Assembly (NCBI GenBank): GCA_025465355.1
Contig: JAODNN010000115.1
Span: 1 to 43,056, forward strand
DNA from: Blastococcus sp.
Lineage (GTDB): Bacteria; Actinomycetota; Actinomycetes; Mycobacteriales; Geodermatophilaceae
Length of the DNA: 43,056 bases
Reading direction: 5' to 3'
Part shown: one piece after another, positions 24,615-35,474 of the stretch
Layout of the letters: each line of letters opens with the position of its first letter
How positions within the stretch are numbered: position 1 is the first letter of the stretch
Notes under the pieces: model-generated
Database searches by the model: none
The model's input: only the letters and a program-made list of their open reading frames with translations
What the model was told of the DNA's origin: nothing
Translations under genes and position numbers: made by a program

Positions 24615-24652
24615 ACGAAGGCCCGGCCCCCTCGCGGGGACCGGGCCTTCGT
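24615..24652. terminator. Bidirectional terminator hairpin
   Basis: ACGAAGGCCCGGCCCC, loop CTCGC, then GGGGACCGGGCCTTCGT form a stem of about 16 pairs with one bulge between two convergent genes (thiolase and BAX-inhibitor-like). The AAGG/CCTT ends give a short A/T run on each side, so it can work in both directions. Confidence 0.75.
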
Positions 24653-24664
24653 GCTGCTGGGGGG

Positions 24665-25495
24665 TTACTCGCGGAAGTAGCTGAGCAGCCGCAGGATCTC
24701 CAGGTACAGCCAGACGACCGTCACGAGCAGGCCGAAGGCGATGTACCAGGCGAACTTCGCCGGGGCACCGCGCCGGATCGCCTCGTCGGCCATGTCGAAG
24801 TCGAGCAGCAGCGAGAACGCCGCCACGCCGATCACGACCAGGCTGAACACGATGGCCAGCGGGCCACCGTCACGCAGGCCGAAGCCACCCGGCGTCACGA
24901 AGCTGGCGATCAGGTTGGCCACCACCAGCACCAGCACGCCGACCAGCGCGCCCACCATCCAGCGGGTGAACTTCGGCGTGACACGGACGGCACCGGTCTT
25001 GTAGACGACGAGCATGCCGGCGAAGACACCGAAGGTGCCGATCACCGCCTGCATGACGATGCCGCCCTGGAAGACGGTGTTGAAGGCCTCGCTGACGGCG
25101 CCGAGGAACACACCCTCGACGGCGGCGTAGACGAGGGTCGCGGCCGGATTGGCGATCTGCTTGAACGAGATCACGAGGCCGAGGACCAGACCGACGAGGA
25201 CGGCCGGGAGCGCGAGGCTCCAGGCCATCGTGCCGGGCAGTGCCCAGACCGCGGCGGCGGCGAGCACTGTGACCAGGAAGGTGACACCGGTCTTGGTGAC
25301 GACATCGTCCATCGTCATGTATCGCGTCGCCGCGGTCCCATACGGGGACGGGGCGGCGTACGGGTCGTACTGGGTCGGCGCACCGTACTGGCCGGGCGCG
25401 CCGTACGGCTGGGGCGACTGGCTCCAGCCGGTGGACTGCTGGCCCATACCGGAGCGCGCGAACCCCCGGCCGAAAACCGGGTTGTTGCTGGGCAT
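24665..25495 (-). CDS. BAX inhibitor-1/YccA-family membrane protein
   Basis: 276 residues. A disordered N-terminus rich in Pro, Gly, Tyr and Gln (about 1-60, repeated YGAP-like and YDPYAAPSPYG pieces) precedes seven membrane segments (first FLVTVLAAAAVWALPGT, last FAWYIAFGLLVTVVWLYLEI). The pattern TLVYAAVEGVFLGAVSEAFN and the final DMADEAIRRGAPAKFAWY with conserved Asp are typical of the YccA/BI-1 family, which form pH-dependent calcium-leak channels or control membrane proteases. Start ATG 25495 is chosen because GAGGAG stands six bases upstream; an ATG six bases before it is too close to that site. Confidence 0.88.
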   Translation of the reverse strand: MPSNNPVFGRGFARSGMGQQSTGWSQSPQPYGAPGQYGAPTQYDPYAAPSPYGTAATRYMTMDDVVTKTGVTFLVTVLAAAAVWALPGTMAWSLALPAVLVGLVLGLVISFKQIANPAATLVYAAVEGVFLGAVSEAFNTVFQGGIVMQAVIGTFGVFAGMLVVYKTGAVRVTPKFTRWMVGALVGVLVLVVANLIASFVTPGGFGLRDGGPLAIVFSLVVIGVAAFSLLLDFDMADEAIRRGAPAKFAWYIAFGLLVTVVWLYLEILRLLSYFRE

Positions 25496-25635
25496 CGTCA
25501 TCTCCTCGAGGTGACTTGACGGTCGTGGAGCACACAGTCGTGCACTCCAGTCGATCTGGTCAACGCCGTGGCCATCAGATGCGTTCCGTGTCGCGACGAG
25601 ATCACCCGCGCGAGGGCCCCACCGCCCCGGAATAG

Positions 25636-25647
25636 TTGAAAAATCAA
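25636..25647. promoter_or_regulatory. Possible dyad operator in divergent promoter region
   Basis: TTGA-AAAA-TCAA dyad in an unusually AT-rich patch between the divergent BAX-inhibitor and dioxygenase genes, overlapping likely promoters. A TAGGTT (25649-25654) just after it could be the -10 of the dioxygenase gene. It looks like a small dimeric-regulator site (MarR- or Lrp-like in style), but no regulator gene is nearby. Confidence 0.3.
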
Positions 25648-25708
25648 GTAGGTTGACCCGGGTGCCGTCCCGATGGCCCAGTGAGCGGCTCAGCTCGAGG
25701 AGAATCCC

Positions 25709-26617
25709 ATGACCCAGCCCCATGCCCCCAGCACCACCACCGCCGCTGCGGACGCCCTGATCCCGGCGCAGCACCCGTTCGCAGCGCATCTGCACCGGGC
25801 CGCCGCCGCCGAGCTGGCAACCCCGCACCGGGTCTGGACCCCCGAGGACGGCGCGCTCCCGAGCCTGTACCTCAGCCACGGGGCACCGATGCTCTTCGAG
25901 ATGACCGACTGGATGACCCAGCTGCACGGGTGGGCACGAGCGCTCCCCAAGCCGAAGGCCATCCTGATCGTCTCCGCGCACTGGGAGTCGGCCCCGCTGG
26001 CCATCAGCAGCACCCAGCCGACCGAGCTGGTCTACGACTTCGGCGGCTTCGACCCGCTCTACTACCGGATGCGCTACGACACTCCAGCGGCCACCGACGT
26101 CGCCCGGCAGGTCGTCGGCCTGCTGCCGGACACCGAGGGCGTGCACGAGCACCGCAGCCGCGGCCTCGACCACGGCGCCTGGGTGCCGTTGAAGATCATG
26201 TACCCCGACGCCGACATCCCGGTGCTGCAGCTGAGCATGCCCACGCACGACAGCACCCGGCTGCTGGCCCTCGGCGAGCGGCTGCGGGCGTTGCGCGAGT
26301 CCGGCGTCCTGGTCATCGGCTCGGGCTACATGACGCACGGCCTGCCGTTCATCGACTGGCACAACCTGGACAAGGTGCCCGGCTGGTCGTCGGAGTTCGA
26401 CCTCTGGGCCGCCGACGCGCTGGCCCGTGGCGACGTCGAGGAGCTCGCCCGCTTCCGGTCCAGCGCCCCGGGCATGCCCTACGCGCACCCGACCGTGGAG
26501 CACTTCACCCCGCTGTTCGTCGCCCTCGGCGCGGCGACCGATCCGAGCGCCCCCGTCACCACGGCGATCGACGGTTACGCCCTCGGGCTGGCCAAGCGGT
26601 CGTTCCAGGCCGCCTGA
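25709..26617 (+). CDS. LigB-family class III extradiol dioxygenase (DODA-like)
   Basis: 302 residues, the size of the YgiD/4,5-DOPA dioxygenase group of iron/zinc enzymes that open catechol rings. Seen: LYLSHGAPML (first metal His), IVSAHWESAPL (second His), RGLDHGAWVPL (third His and active-site region) and MTHGLPFIDW near the end. Many bacterial members act on unknown catechols, so the DOPA label is only by family. ATG 25709 has CGAGGAG eight bases upstream. It is divergent from the BAX-inhibitor-like gene. An antisense frame of over 600 codons across it is a shadow. Confidence 0.88.
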   Translation: MTQPHAPSTTTAAADALIPAQHPFAAHLHRAAAAELATPHRVWTPEDGALPSLYLSHGAPMLFEMTDWMTQLHGWARALPKPKAILIVSAHWESAPLAISSTQPTELVYDFGGFDPLYYRMRYDTPAATDVARQVVGLLPDTEGVHEHRSRGLDHGAWVPLKIMYPDADIPVLQLSMPTHDSTRLLALGERLRALRESGVLVIGSGYMTHGLPFIDWHNLDKVPGWSSEFDLWAADALARGDVEELARFRSSAPGMPYAHPTVEHFTPLFVALGAATDPSAPVTTAIDGYALGLAKRSFQAA

Positions 26618-26903
26618 GCAACCCGCCTGGGTGGGCACCGCACGCTGATCAGAGATCGACGGCCAGGCGGACCGTCACCCTGTCGCCTCCCTCGAGCGCG
26701 TCCGGACCGGAGAGCGTCGCTGGAGGTCGGCCCGCGAGGCCGATCCCCGCTCCCGGTCATTGCGCTCGCGGAGCGAGGTTTCCGGGCGCCCCGGCAGGCA
26801 GGATGACCCCATGGCGCCGCCGGCACCGGGTCACGGGCCGGGCGGTCGAGGAGCAGCTCGTCGCGCGGAATCCGGATGACTCACCCCGCTTCAGGAGGAC
26901 GGC

Positions 26904-28907
26904 ATGTCGGATCGGGTCTTCCGTGACCGTCGGGACGCCGGACGTGTCCTGGCTGGTCTGCTCGACCACTACCGGGGGCAGCCCGACGTGGTGGTCCTGG
27001 GGTTGCCGCGGGGCGGTGTGCCGGTGGCCTACGAGGTCGCGCGTGCGCTGGAGGCCCCGCTGGACGTCTTCGTCGTCCGCAAGCTGGGCGTGCCCGGTCA
27101 CGAGGAGGTGGCGATGGGCGCGATCGCCACCGGCGGAGTGGTGGTGATCAACGACGACGTCGTGCGCGGCCTGGACATCACCTCGGACGTGCTCGAGCAG
27201 GTGGCCGAGCAGGAGGGGCGCGAGCTGCACCGCCGGGAGCAGGCCTACCGGGACGGACGGCCCGTGCCCGAGCTCACCGGTGCGACGGTTCTCCTCGTCG
27301 ACGACGGGCTCGCGACCGGCTCGAGCATGCGCGCGGCGATCATCGCGCTGCGCGAGCGCCAGCCCGGACGCATCGTCGTCGCGGTGCCGGCGGCGCCGAA
27401 GTCGACCTGCCAGGAGCTCGGGGCGATGGTCGACGAGATGGTGTGCGCGACGACCCCGTCGCCGTTCTTCGCGGTCGGCGTGTCCTACTGGGACTTCACC
27501 CAGACCACCGACGAGGAGGTGCGCGACCTGCTCCGGGCCGCGGCGACCTCGATCCCGGCACAGGAGCGGGTGCTCAGCGACACCGACCTGATCCGGTCCA
27601 CCGCGATACCCACCGAGGACGGCGCGCCCTCGGCCGAGGCGCTGTTCGATCTGGTCGGGGACGCCCATGTCGTGCTGATCGGCGAGGCCTCCCACGGCAC
27701 CGACGACTTCTACGCCGCGCGGGCGGCGATGACCCGGCGGCTGATCGAGGACAAGGGGTTCTGCGCGGTCGCCGTCGAGGCGGACTGGCCGGACGCCTAC
27801 CGGGTGAACCGGTACGTCCGGGGCCGGTCGGACGACTCCGGCGCCGAGGAGGCGATGCGCGGCTTCCAGCGCTTCCCCACCTGGATGTGGCGGAACGCCG
27901 TGGCGCTCGACTTCGTCGGCTGGCTGCGCGAGCACAACGACCGGCTGGGCGACGAGCGCAGCAAGGCCGGCTTCTACGGCCTGGACCTGTACAGCCTCTA
28001 CCGGTCGATCGACGAGGTGATCACCTACCTCGACGAGGTCGACCCGGAAGCGGCCCGTCGAGCCCGCGAGCGTTACGCCTGCTTCGACCACTACGGCACC
28101 GACGACGGCCAGACCTACGGCTTGGCGGCTGCTCTCGGCGCGGGCGAGACCTGCGAGGACCACGTGATCGAGCAGCTCGTCGATCTGCAGCGCCACGGGA
28201 GGGAGTACGCCCGCCGCGACGGGCTGCTCGCGGCCGACGAGCAGTTCTACGCCGAGCAGAACGCCAAGGTCGTCAAGAACGCGGCGACGTACTACCGCTC
28301 GATGTTCACCGGCCGCGTGCTGTCGTGGAACGTGCGGGACCGGCACATGGTCGACACCCTCGACGCCGTCCAGACCCACCTGTCCCGCCAGCGCGGCGAG
28401 CCGGCCAAGGTCGTCGTGTGGGAGCACAACTCCCACCTCGGTGACGCCCGTGCGACGGAGATGGCTGCTCAGGGTGAGGTGAACGTCGGCCAACTCGTTC
28501 GCGAGGGATGGTCCGGCGACTGCCGCAGCATCGGCTTCACGACCTTCACCGGGACGGTCACCGCCGCCGACGACTGGGGCGGAGAGGCACAGCGCAAGTG
28601 GGTCCGCCCGGCGCTGTCCGGCAGCATCGAGGAGCTGTTCCACCAGGTCGGCCAGAAGGAGTTCATGCTCTCCTTCGCCACGGCCGCCCAGGCGGCCGAG
28701 CGGCTTCGCGCGGCCCGCCTGGAACGTGCGATCGGCGTCATCTACCGCCCCGACACCGAACGGCAGAGCCACTACTTCCGCGCCCGGGTGGCCGACCAGT
28801 TCGACGCCGTGATCCACATCGACGACACCCGGGCGCTCGAGCCGCTGGAGCGGACCGTCGCCTGGGAGACCGGCGAGGTCCCCGAGACCTATCCGTTCGC
28901 GGTCTGA
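26904..28907 (+). CDS. Phosphoribosyltransferase / erythromycin-esterase fusion protein
   Basis: 667 residues with two domains. The N-terminal (about 1-215) is a type I phosphoribosyltransferase: [19 protein letters not shown], then the PRPP loop [14 protein letters not shown] at 129-142. From about 245 follows an erythromycin-esterase domain: [15 protein letters not shown] (255-269, catalytic Glu and His region), [24 protein letters not shown] and [11 protein letters not shown] (near 503-513). The same domain order occurs in mycobacterial proteins of the dormancy (DosR) response such as Rv2030c, from memory; the true substrate of these is unknown and macrolide hydrolysis is doubtful. Strong AGGAGG before ATG 26904. 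Starts a plus-strand run with the hydrolase three bases after its stop. Confidence 0.9.
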   Translation: MSDRVFRDRRDAGRVLAGLLDHYRGQPDVVVLGLPRGGVPVAYEVARALEAPLDVFVVRKLGVPGHEEVAMGAIATGGVVVINDDVVRGLDITSDVLEQVAEQEGRELHRREQAYRDGRPVPELTGATVLLVDDGLATGSSMRAAIIALRERQPGRIVVAVPAAPKSTCQELGAMVDEMVCATTPSPFFAVGVSYWDFTQTTDEEVRDLLRAAATSIPAQERVLSDTDLIRSTAIPTEDGAPSAEALFDLVGDAHVVLIGEASHGTDDFYAARAAMTRRLIEDKGFCAVAVEADWPDAYRVNRYVRGRSDDSGAEEAMRGFQRFPTWMWRNAVALDFVGWLREHNDRLGDERSKAGFYGLDLYSLYRSIDEVITYLDEVDPEAARRARERYACFDHYGTDDGQTYGLAAALGAGETCEDHVIEQLVDLQRHGREYARRDGLLAADEQFYAEQNAKVVKNAATYYRSMFTGRVLSWNVRDRHMVDTLDAVQTHLSRQRGEPAKVVVWEHNSHLGDARATEMAAQGEVNVGQLVREGWSGDCRSIGFTTFTGTVTAADDWGGEAQRKWVRPALSGSIEELFHQVGQKEFMLSFATAAQAAERLRAARLERAIGVIYRPDTERQSHYFRARVADQFDAVIHIDDTRALEPLERTVAWETGEVPETYPFAV

Positions 28908-28910
28908 CCC

Positions 28911-29597
28911 ATGAGCGCCTCGAGCGGCACCCAGCAGAGCCTGCGGATCCAGGTCGCCGATGTCGTGCTCGACGCCGACCTCGGGCTGCCGGAGACCCCG
29001 CGCGGAGCGGTGCTGTTCGCCCACGGCAGCGGCAGCGGCCGGCGCAGCCCGCGCAATCGATATGTCGCCGACGAGCTCAACCGCGCCGGCCTGGCCACCG
29101 TGCTGGCCGACCTGCTCACCGCACAGGAGGAGCAGGTCGACCGGCGGACCGCGGCCCTGCGGTTCGACATCGACCTGCTCGCCGCGCGGCTCACGGCCGT
29201 GACCGACTGGGTGGCCGGGAGCGAGCGCACCGCGGGGCTGGGGATCGGCCTGTTCGGGGCCAGTACCGGCGCCGCGGCCGCGCTCATCACCGCCGCCGAC
29301 CGGCCGACCATCGTGCAGGCCGTCGTCTCCCGCGGTGGACGACCCGACCTCGCCGCCGTCCGCCTGCCCGCGGTGTACCAGCCCACCCTGCTGATCGTCG
29401 GCGAGCGCGATCCCCTCGTCATCGACCTCAACCGCCAGGCCGCACGGAAACTGGGCGGTCCGACGCAGCTGGTGATCGTCCCGGGCGCGACGCACCTGTT
29501 CGAGGAACCGGGAGCGTTGGAGCAGGTGGCCCACCTGGCACGGGACTGGTTCCGCGACCACCTCCGGCCGACCTCGCGCCCGGGGAACGAGGGCTGA
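28911..29597 (+). CDS. Alpha/beta hydrolase (dienelactone-hydrolase-like)
   Basis: 228 residues. Alpha/beta-hydrolase marks: LFAHGSGSGRRSPRN (oxyanion loop), nucleophile elbow LFGASTGAAAA (Ser near 118), VGERDPLV (acid) and PGATHLFEEPGAL (His near 194). It sits three bases after the fusion gene, so the two are co-transcribed and probably coupled. Related phosphoribosyltransferase and dienelactone-hydrolase-like domains are fused in single proteins in other Actinobacteria, which supports a common role here. No signal peptide. Substrate unknown. Confidence 0.88.
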   Translation: MSASSGTQQSLRIQVADVVLDADLGLPETPRGAVLFAHGSGSGRRSPRNRYVADELNRAGLATVLADLLTAQEEQVDRRTAALRFDIDLLAARLTAVTDWVAGSERTAGLGIGLFGASTGAAAALITAADRPTIVQAVVSRGGRPDLAAVRLPAVYQPTLLIVGERDPLVIDLNRQAARKLGGPTQLVIVPGATHLFEEPGALEQVAHLARDWFRDHLRPTSRPGNEG

Positions 29598-29602
29598 TCC
29601 TC

Positions 29603-29962
29603 ATGGCGGTCAGGCTGAACCAACGCGCGTTCGCGCATGCGCAGGACCTGATCGCGGCGGGCGCGTACGTGCTCGACGACCGGGACGCGTGGAGCGAGCA
29701 CCAGCCCTCCACACAGGAGGAGAACGACTTCATCGCCCGGCACGGCATCGGCGAATACGCCACGTGGCATCTCGGGATGGACGACGAGCAGGACGAGGAC
29801 AACAAGGGCCGCTACACGTTCCCCTACGGCGACTTCGAGAAGGTCCACCGCTGCGGGCTGCTGGCCGCGGAGTCGCGCGCCGGGCAGCGGAAGTACTACG
29901 ACATCGAGCTCGCGGTGGCCCACCTGCACGGCATGCTGGAGTTGCTGCGGCGCACGAAGTAG
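29603..29962 (+). CDS. Conserved hypothetical protein
   Basis: 119 residues, acidic, soluble. I recognise no named domain. Patterns that look conserved are LIAAGAYVLDDRDAWSEHQP, EENDFIARHGIGEYATWHLG and YTFPYGDFEKVHRCGLLAAE; these aromatic, His and Asp-rich stretches suggest a folded domain. Five bases after the hydrolase stop, so the third gene of the run. ATG 29603 is the only good start; the longer frame upstream is antisense-like noise. No Cys pairs, so zinc is unlikely. Confidence 0.75.
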   Translation: MAVRLNQRAFAHAQDLIAAGAYVLDDRDAWSEHQPSTQEENDFIARHGIGEYATWHLGMDDEQDEDNKGRYTFPYGDFEKVHRCGLLAAESRAGQRKYYDIELAVAHLHGMLELLRRTK

Positions 29963-30009
29963 GTGCCGGGCAGGACAGGCAGTGCAGGTCCCGAGCGAGG
30001 GAGCGAGTC

Positions 30010-30285
30010 GTGAAGCTGGTCGAGCTCACGCGGCAGGCCGAGGACGGCACCCCGGAAGTGATGGCCGCGGTCGGGCCGCTGGATGACGGGGCCGGCGAAA
30101 CCTACGCCGCCCGGCTCGGGCAGCTCATCCGCCAACGGGAGTGCGGGTGGCTCTCCGTCCGGATCACCCCGGTGGCGAGCACAAGCGGAGCCGCCGCCGA
30201 TCCGCCCGCCGACCCGGACACCCTCCTCACCACGGTGCTGGAGAGAGGGATCGGTGCGGAGGGTCAGCACGACCTACCGGAGTGA
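30010..30285 (+). CDS. Small hypothetical protein
   Basis: 91 residues from GTG 30010: KLVELTRQAEDGTPEVMAAV, then ETYAARLGQLIRQRECGWLS, then a Pro/Ala-rich segment and an acidic end. I do not recognise it. A GAGCGAGGGAGCGAG stretch precedes the start and may serve as ribosome binding site. It continues the plus-strand run 47 nt after the previous stop and ends before the tRNA. Confidence that it is coding is modest. Confidence 0.5.
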   Translation: MKLVELTRQAEDGTPEVMAAVGPLDDGAGETYAARLGQLIRQRECGWLSVRITPVASTSGAAADPPADPDTLLTTVLERGIGAEGQHDLPE

Positions 30286-30335
30286 CCCACCGATGGCTGC
30301 GGTCCGAACGCGGCCGGACAGGAGCTGTGTGACGG

Positions 30336-30409
30336 TGCCCCCGGTCGGGATCGAACCGACACTGGGACCCTTTTAAGGGGCCTGCCTCTGCCAATTGGGC
30401 TACGAGGGC
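30336..30409 (-). tRNA. tRNA with anticodon UAA (Leu by anticodon), short variable loop
   Basis: A 74-base cloverleaf on the minus strand: acceptor GCCCTCG paired with CGGGGGC, D-arm GCC/GGC with loop containing AATTGGCAG, anticodon stem GGCCC/GGGTC with loop CTTAAAA (U33, anticodon TAA, A37, A38), variable loop CCAGT of five bases, T-arm GTCGG-TTCGATC-CCGAC, discriminator A and no encoded CCA. UAA reads the leucine codon UUA, and A36-A37-A38 fits a tRNA modified at A37. Ordinary bacterial leucine tRNAs have a long variable arm, which is absent here. The opposite strand would show TTT, but D- and T-loop consensus bases fix the minus strand. Confidence 0.9.
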
Positions 30410-30421
30410 GTCGCCCGAACG

Positions 30422-31189
30422 TTAGCCGTCCTGGCCGGCCAGCTCGGTCGCGCGGGCCAGCACGGCGTCGAGCATCGGCTCGGTCAGCCTGCCGGTGAAG
30501 GTGTTCTGCTGGCTGACGTGGTAGCTCCCCAGCAGGGTGAGCGGACCGTTCGGACCCTCCAGGGTCACCTCGACGCCGTGGCCGAACGCGGGCCGCGGTC
30601 GGGGGACGGCGTACCCGGCGGCGGCCAGCACCGGCCACAGCGCCGTCCAGCCGAAGCCGCCCAGCACCACGACCACCCGCAGCCGCGGCAGCAGGGCCAG
30701 CTCGCGGGCGAGCCACGGGGAGCAGGTGTCCCGCTCCTCCGGCGTCGGCGCGTTGGCCGGGGGCGCGCAGCGCACGGCGGCGGCAACCCGGACGTCGGTC
30801 AGCTCGAGCCCGTCCCCGATGTGCGTCGACCCCGGCTGGTTGGCCAGCCCGGCCCGCCACAGCGCGGCGAAGATCCAGTCGCCGCTCCGGTCACCGGTGA
30901 AGACCCGGCCCGTGCGGTTGCCGCCGTGCGCTGCGGGGGCCAGTCCCACCACCGCGATCCGCGCGTCGGCCGGCCCGAGCCCCGGCACCGGCCGGCCCCA
31001 GTAGTCCTCCGACCGGAACGACGCCCGCTTGACCCGCGCGACCTCCTCGCGCCAGGTGACCAGCCGAGGGCAGGCCCGGCAGCCGGACACCCGGGCGTCG
31101 AGAACGGCGAGGTCGGGGCTGCTGCGCGCGGCGCGCACCACCCCGGCGGGGCTACGGGTCACCGGGAACCCGTCAGGATCGACGGCCAC
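30422..31189 (-). CDS. Family 5 uracil-DNA glycosylase (UdgB-type)
   Basis: 255 residues. The family 5 active-site motif GLAPAAHGGNRTGRVFTGD lies near 82-100, and the second motif is GSYHVSQQNTFTGRLT close to the C-terminus. Four Cys (CRAC at 37-40, then VRCAPP and RDTC) are placed as in iron-sulphur uracil-DNA glycosylases. These enzymes remove uracil, hypoxanthine and other deaminated bases from DNA, useful in a high-GC genome. GTG 31189 begins five bases after the upstream stop; the frame extends to 31288 but overlaps the preceding gene. Probably the last gene of the eno-to-udg operon. Confidence 0.9.
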   Translation of the reverse strand: MAVDPDGFPVTRSPAGVVRAARSSPDLAVLDARVSGCRACPRLVTWREEVARVKRASFRSEDYWGRPVPGLGPADARIAVVGLAPAAHGGNRTGRVFTGDRSGDWIFAALWRAGLANQPGSTHIGDGLELTDVRVAAAVRCAPPANAPTPEERDTCSPWLARELALLPRLRVVVVLGGFGWTALWPVLAAAGYAVPRPRPAFGHGVEVTLEGPNGPLTLLGSYHVSQQNTFTGRLTEPMLDAVLARATELAGQDG

Positions 31190-31194
31190 GAGGA

Positions 31195-32145
31195 TCAGCC
31201 GCGGGCGAGCCGCAGCGCGATGCCGTCGAGGATGTCGTGCTCGCTGACGACGACCTCGGGCAGGTCGAACTCCTCCATGAGCACCCACAGGATGAGCGCC
31301 CCGGCACCGATGACGTCGACCCGGCCGGGGTGCATGACCGGCATCGCGGCCCGCCGCTCGCGGGTCGCGGCCAGCAGGTCATCGGTCACCGCCCGGACGT
31401 CGGCCACGGCGATCCGTGAGCCGTGGATGGCCGCGGCGTCGTAGGCGGGGAGCTTCAGGGCGAGCGCGGCCACCGTCGTCACGGACCCGGCCAGGCCGAC
31501 CAGGCTCGCGGCGTCGGCGACCGGCACCCCGGCGGACACCTCGGCCAGCGCCGCGCGGATGTCCGCCTCGGCACGCGCGATCTCCTCCGTCGTCGGCGGG
31601 TCGCTGTGGAGGTGGCGTTCGGTGAGCCGCACACACCCGATGTCGACCGAACGGGCCGCGCGCACCCCCGCGGTGTCGCCGAGGACGAACTCGGTGGAGC
31701 CGCCCCCGATGTCGACCACCAGGAAGGGCGGCCGCGGCGGCTCGGAGCCGTGGGCCTCGGCCGCGACGTCGAGCGAGGCGGTCGCGCCGACGAAGGACAA
31801 CTCGGCCTCCTCCCGGCCGGGGACGACGTCCGGCGGCCGGCCCAGGGTGGCGAGGACCATGTCCTCGAAGTCGGCGCGGTTGGCGGCGTCCCGGGTAGCG
31901 CTCGTGGCCACCATCCGCACCGCCGTGGCACCGAGGTCGCGGGCGGCCGCGGCGTATTCGGCCAGCACGACCCGGGTGCGCTCGATCGCCTCGGGAGCGA
32001 GCCGGCCGGTGGCGTCGACGCCCTGACCGAGCCGGACGACCTCCATGCGGCGCAGCAGATCCGTGTGCCTCCCCCGCTCGGGGACATCGGCGACCAGGAG
32101 GCGGATGGAGTTCGTGCCGCAGTCGATCGCCGCGGCGCGCGTCAT
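31195..32145 (-). CDS. Ppx/GppA phosphatase family protein
   Basis: 316 residues of the actin-like ASKHA fold: AAIDCGTNSIRLLVADV (phosphate 1), RMVATSATRDAANR, VVDIGGGSTEFVLG (phosphate 2), GLAGSVTTVAALAL and a final EHDILDGIALRLA. Members are exopolyphosphatases or (p)ppGpp-type phosphatases; the short actinobacterial form lacks the C-terminal extension, so the true substrate is open. Start ATG 32145 overlaps the DUF501 stop as ATGA. Part of the operon eno, ftsB, DUF501, ppx/gppA. Confidence 0.9.
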   Translation of the reverse strand: MTRAAAIDCGTNSIRLLVADVPERGRHTDLLRRMEVVRLGQGVDATGRLAPEAIERTRVVLAEYAAAARDLGATAVRMVATSATRDAANRADFEDMVLATLGRPPDVVPGREEAELSFVGATASLDVAAEAHGSEPPRPPFLVVDIGGGSTEFVLGDTAGVRAARSVDIGCVRLTERHLHSDPPTTEEIARAEADIRAALAEVSAGVPVADAASLVGLAGSVTTVAALALKLPAYDAAAIHGSRIAVADVRAVTDDLLAATRERRAAMPVMHPGRVDVIGAGALILWVLMEEFDLPEVVVSEHDILDGIALRLARG

Positions 32146-32660
32146 GGCCTGCCCTCGCCGGACGGATCCTCCCGCGGGAGTGCGCACGGGCCCGCAACCC
32201 ACCACTCCCCCATGCCCTCGACCGCGCGGTCCCCGATCGGGTTCACCCCGGGACCGACGGCCAGGGAATGCCCGGCGAGCGCGTGCAGGCACTTGACGCG
32301 GTCCGGCATGCCGCCGGCGGTGGCGCGAGTGGGTAGCTCGTCGCGGGCGTCGCGGGCGGCCAGGTAGGACTCGTGCGCCGCGCGGTACCGCTCGGCGAGG
32401 TCCGGGTCCGTGCCCAGCTCGTCCTGCCACTCGCGCATCCGGCCGGTGGACTCCAGCCGGCTGGCGGCCGCGGTCGCCCGCGGGCACGTCAGGTAGTACA
32501 GCGTCGGGAACGGCGTGCCGTCCTCCAGCCGAGGCGAGGTCTCGACCACGTCGGGCTGACCGCACGGACAGCGGTGCGCGACGCCGACGAGAGCCCGCGG
32601 CGGCCGGCCCAGCTGCCGGCCCACGATCTCGCGGTCGGCGGGGCCGATCGGTTCACTCAC
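32142..32660 (-). CDS. DUF501 protein
   Basis: 172 residues, family DUF501, of unknown function but very constantly placed between FtsB/DivIC and Ppx/GppA in Actinobacteria. Marks: EIVGRQLGRPPRALVGVAHR, CPCGQPDVVETSPRLEDGTP with a CxC pair, TLYYLTCPRATAAASRLES and PDRVKCLHALAGHSLAVGPG. The Cys residues may bind metal. The GTG start overlaps the ftsB stop (GTGA) and its stop overlaps the ppx/gppA ATG, so three genes are chained by 4-nt overlaps. Confidence 0.9.
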   Translation of the reverse strand: MSEPIGPADREIVGRQLGRPPRALVGVAHRCPCGQPDVVETSPRLEDGTPFPTLYYLTCPRATAAASRLESTGRMREWQDELGTDPDLAERYRAAHESYLAARDARDELPTRATAGGMPDRVKCLHALAGHSLAVGPGVNPIGDRAVEGMGEWWVAGPCALPREDPSGEGRP

Positions 32661-33250
32661 TTGCCCGCGCGACCTTTCTGCACACCGGCCGGATCGCCGT
32701 CCGCCGTCGACAGCGACTGCATCAGCCCCTCGTACCAGGACGACGGCTTCGGGGCCGTGGCGGTCGACGACAGCGTGCCGGCGTCACCCTGGACCGTCTT
32801 TCCGTCCACCACCATGATCAGCCGGTCGCCGGGCAGCACGTACGTCAGCCGCTCCCGGGCCTGCCGCTCCCGGTACGCGGGGCCGGCCTCCCGGTCGAGC
32901 TGCCCGGTGAGCTCCTGCGCCTTCTGATCGAGCGCCCTGCCCTCCGCGGCGAGCCGCACCAGCTCGGCGCGGCCGGCCAGGTACTGGCGGACCGGCCCGG
33001 CCAGGGTGAGGGCGAGCAGGAGCACCAGGGCGGCCAGGAGCACCGCGCGGCCGGTGAACAGCGGGCGACGGCGGATGGCCGTCGCGGTGCGGGCGGGACG
33101 GCGTCCCCCCCGCCGCCGGCCGGGCCGGCTCGGCGCTCCCGACCGGACCCCGGTCTGCACCGGGCGCGTGTGCGAGACACGGGACGCCCGGCCGGTGCTG
33201 CGCCGCCCGTCAGCCGGCGAGCCGCCCCGCCGTCCGCGGACGTTGCTCAT
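32657..33250 (-). CDS. FtsB/DivIC-family septum protein
   Basis: 197 residues: a long basic, disordered cytosolic N-terminus (about 1-65, RGRRGG and RRPARTATAIRRR), one membrane span (68-87), then a coiled coil (about 88-125, ELVRLAAEGRALDQKAQEL) and RERLTYVLPGDRLIMV, the usual FtsB/DivIC end. With FtsL and FtsQ it forms the divisome subcomplex that activates septal wall synthesis. The place after eno is the standard one. ATG 33250 lies ten bases after the eno stop; the final low-complexity 50 residues are extracytoplasmic. Confidence 0.88.
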   Translation of the reverse strand: MSNVRGRRGGSPADGRRSTGRASRVSHTRPVQTGVRSGAPSRPGRRRGGRRPARTATAIRRRPLFTGRAVLLAALVLLLALTLAGPVRQYLAGRAELVRLAAEGRALDQKAQELTGQLDREAGPAYRERQARERLTYVLPGDRLIMVVDGKTVQGDAGTLSSTATAPKPSSWYEGLMQSLSTADGDPAGVQKGRAGK

Positions 33251-33260
33251 GTGCCGCTGC

Positions 33261-35470
<2,210 letters not shown>

Positions 35471-35474
35471 CGCA

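Noticed and set aside
24665-26638. 657-codon minus-strand frame including the BAX-inhibitor-like gene
   Set aside because: The first 380 codons are antisense to the dioxygenase; GAGGAG six bases before ATG 25495 marks the real start.
26649-26745. Short minus-strand frame ending VRLAVDL downstream of the dioxygenase
   Set aside because: A GAGIGL stretch recalls a histidine-kinase end, but it is preceded by a stop and too short to support any call.
26757-29561. 934-codon minus-strand frame
   Set aside because: Antisense to the fusion gene and the hydrolase, low-information composition.
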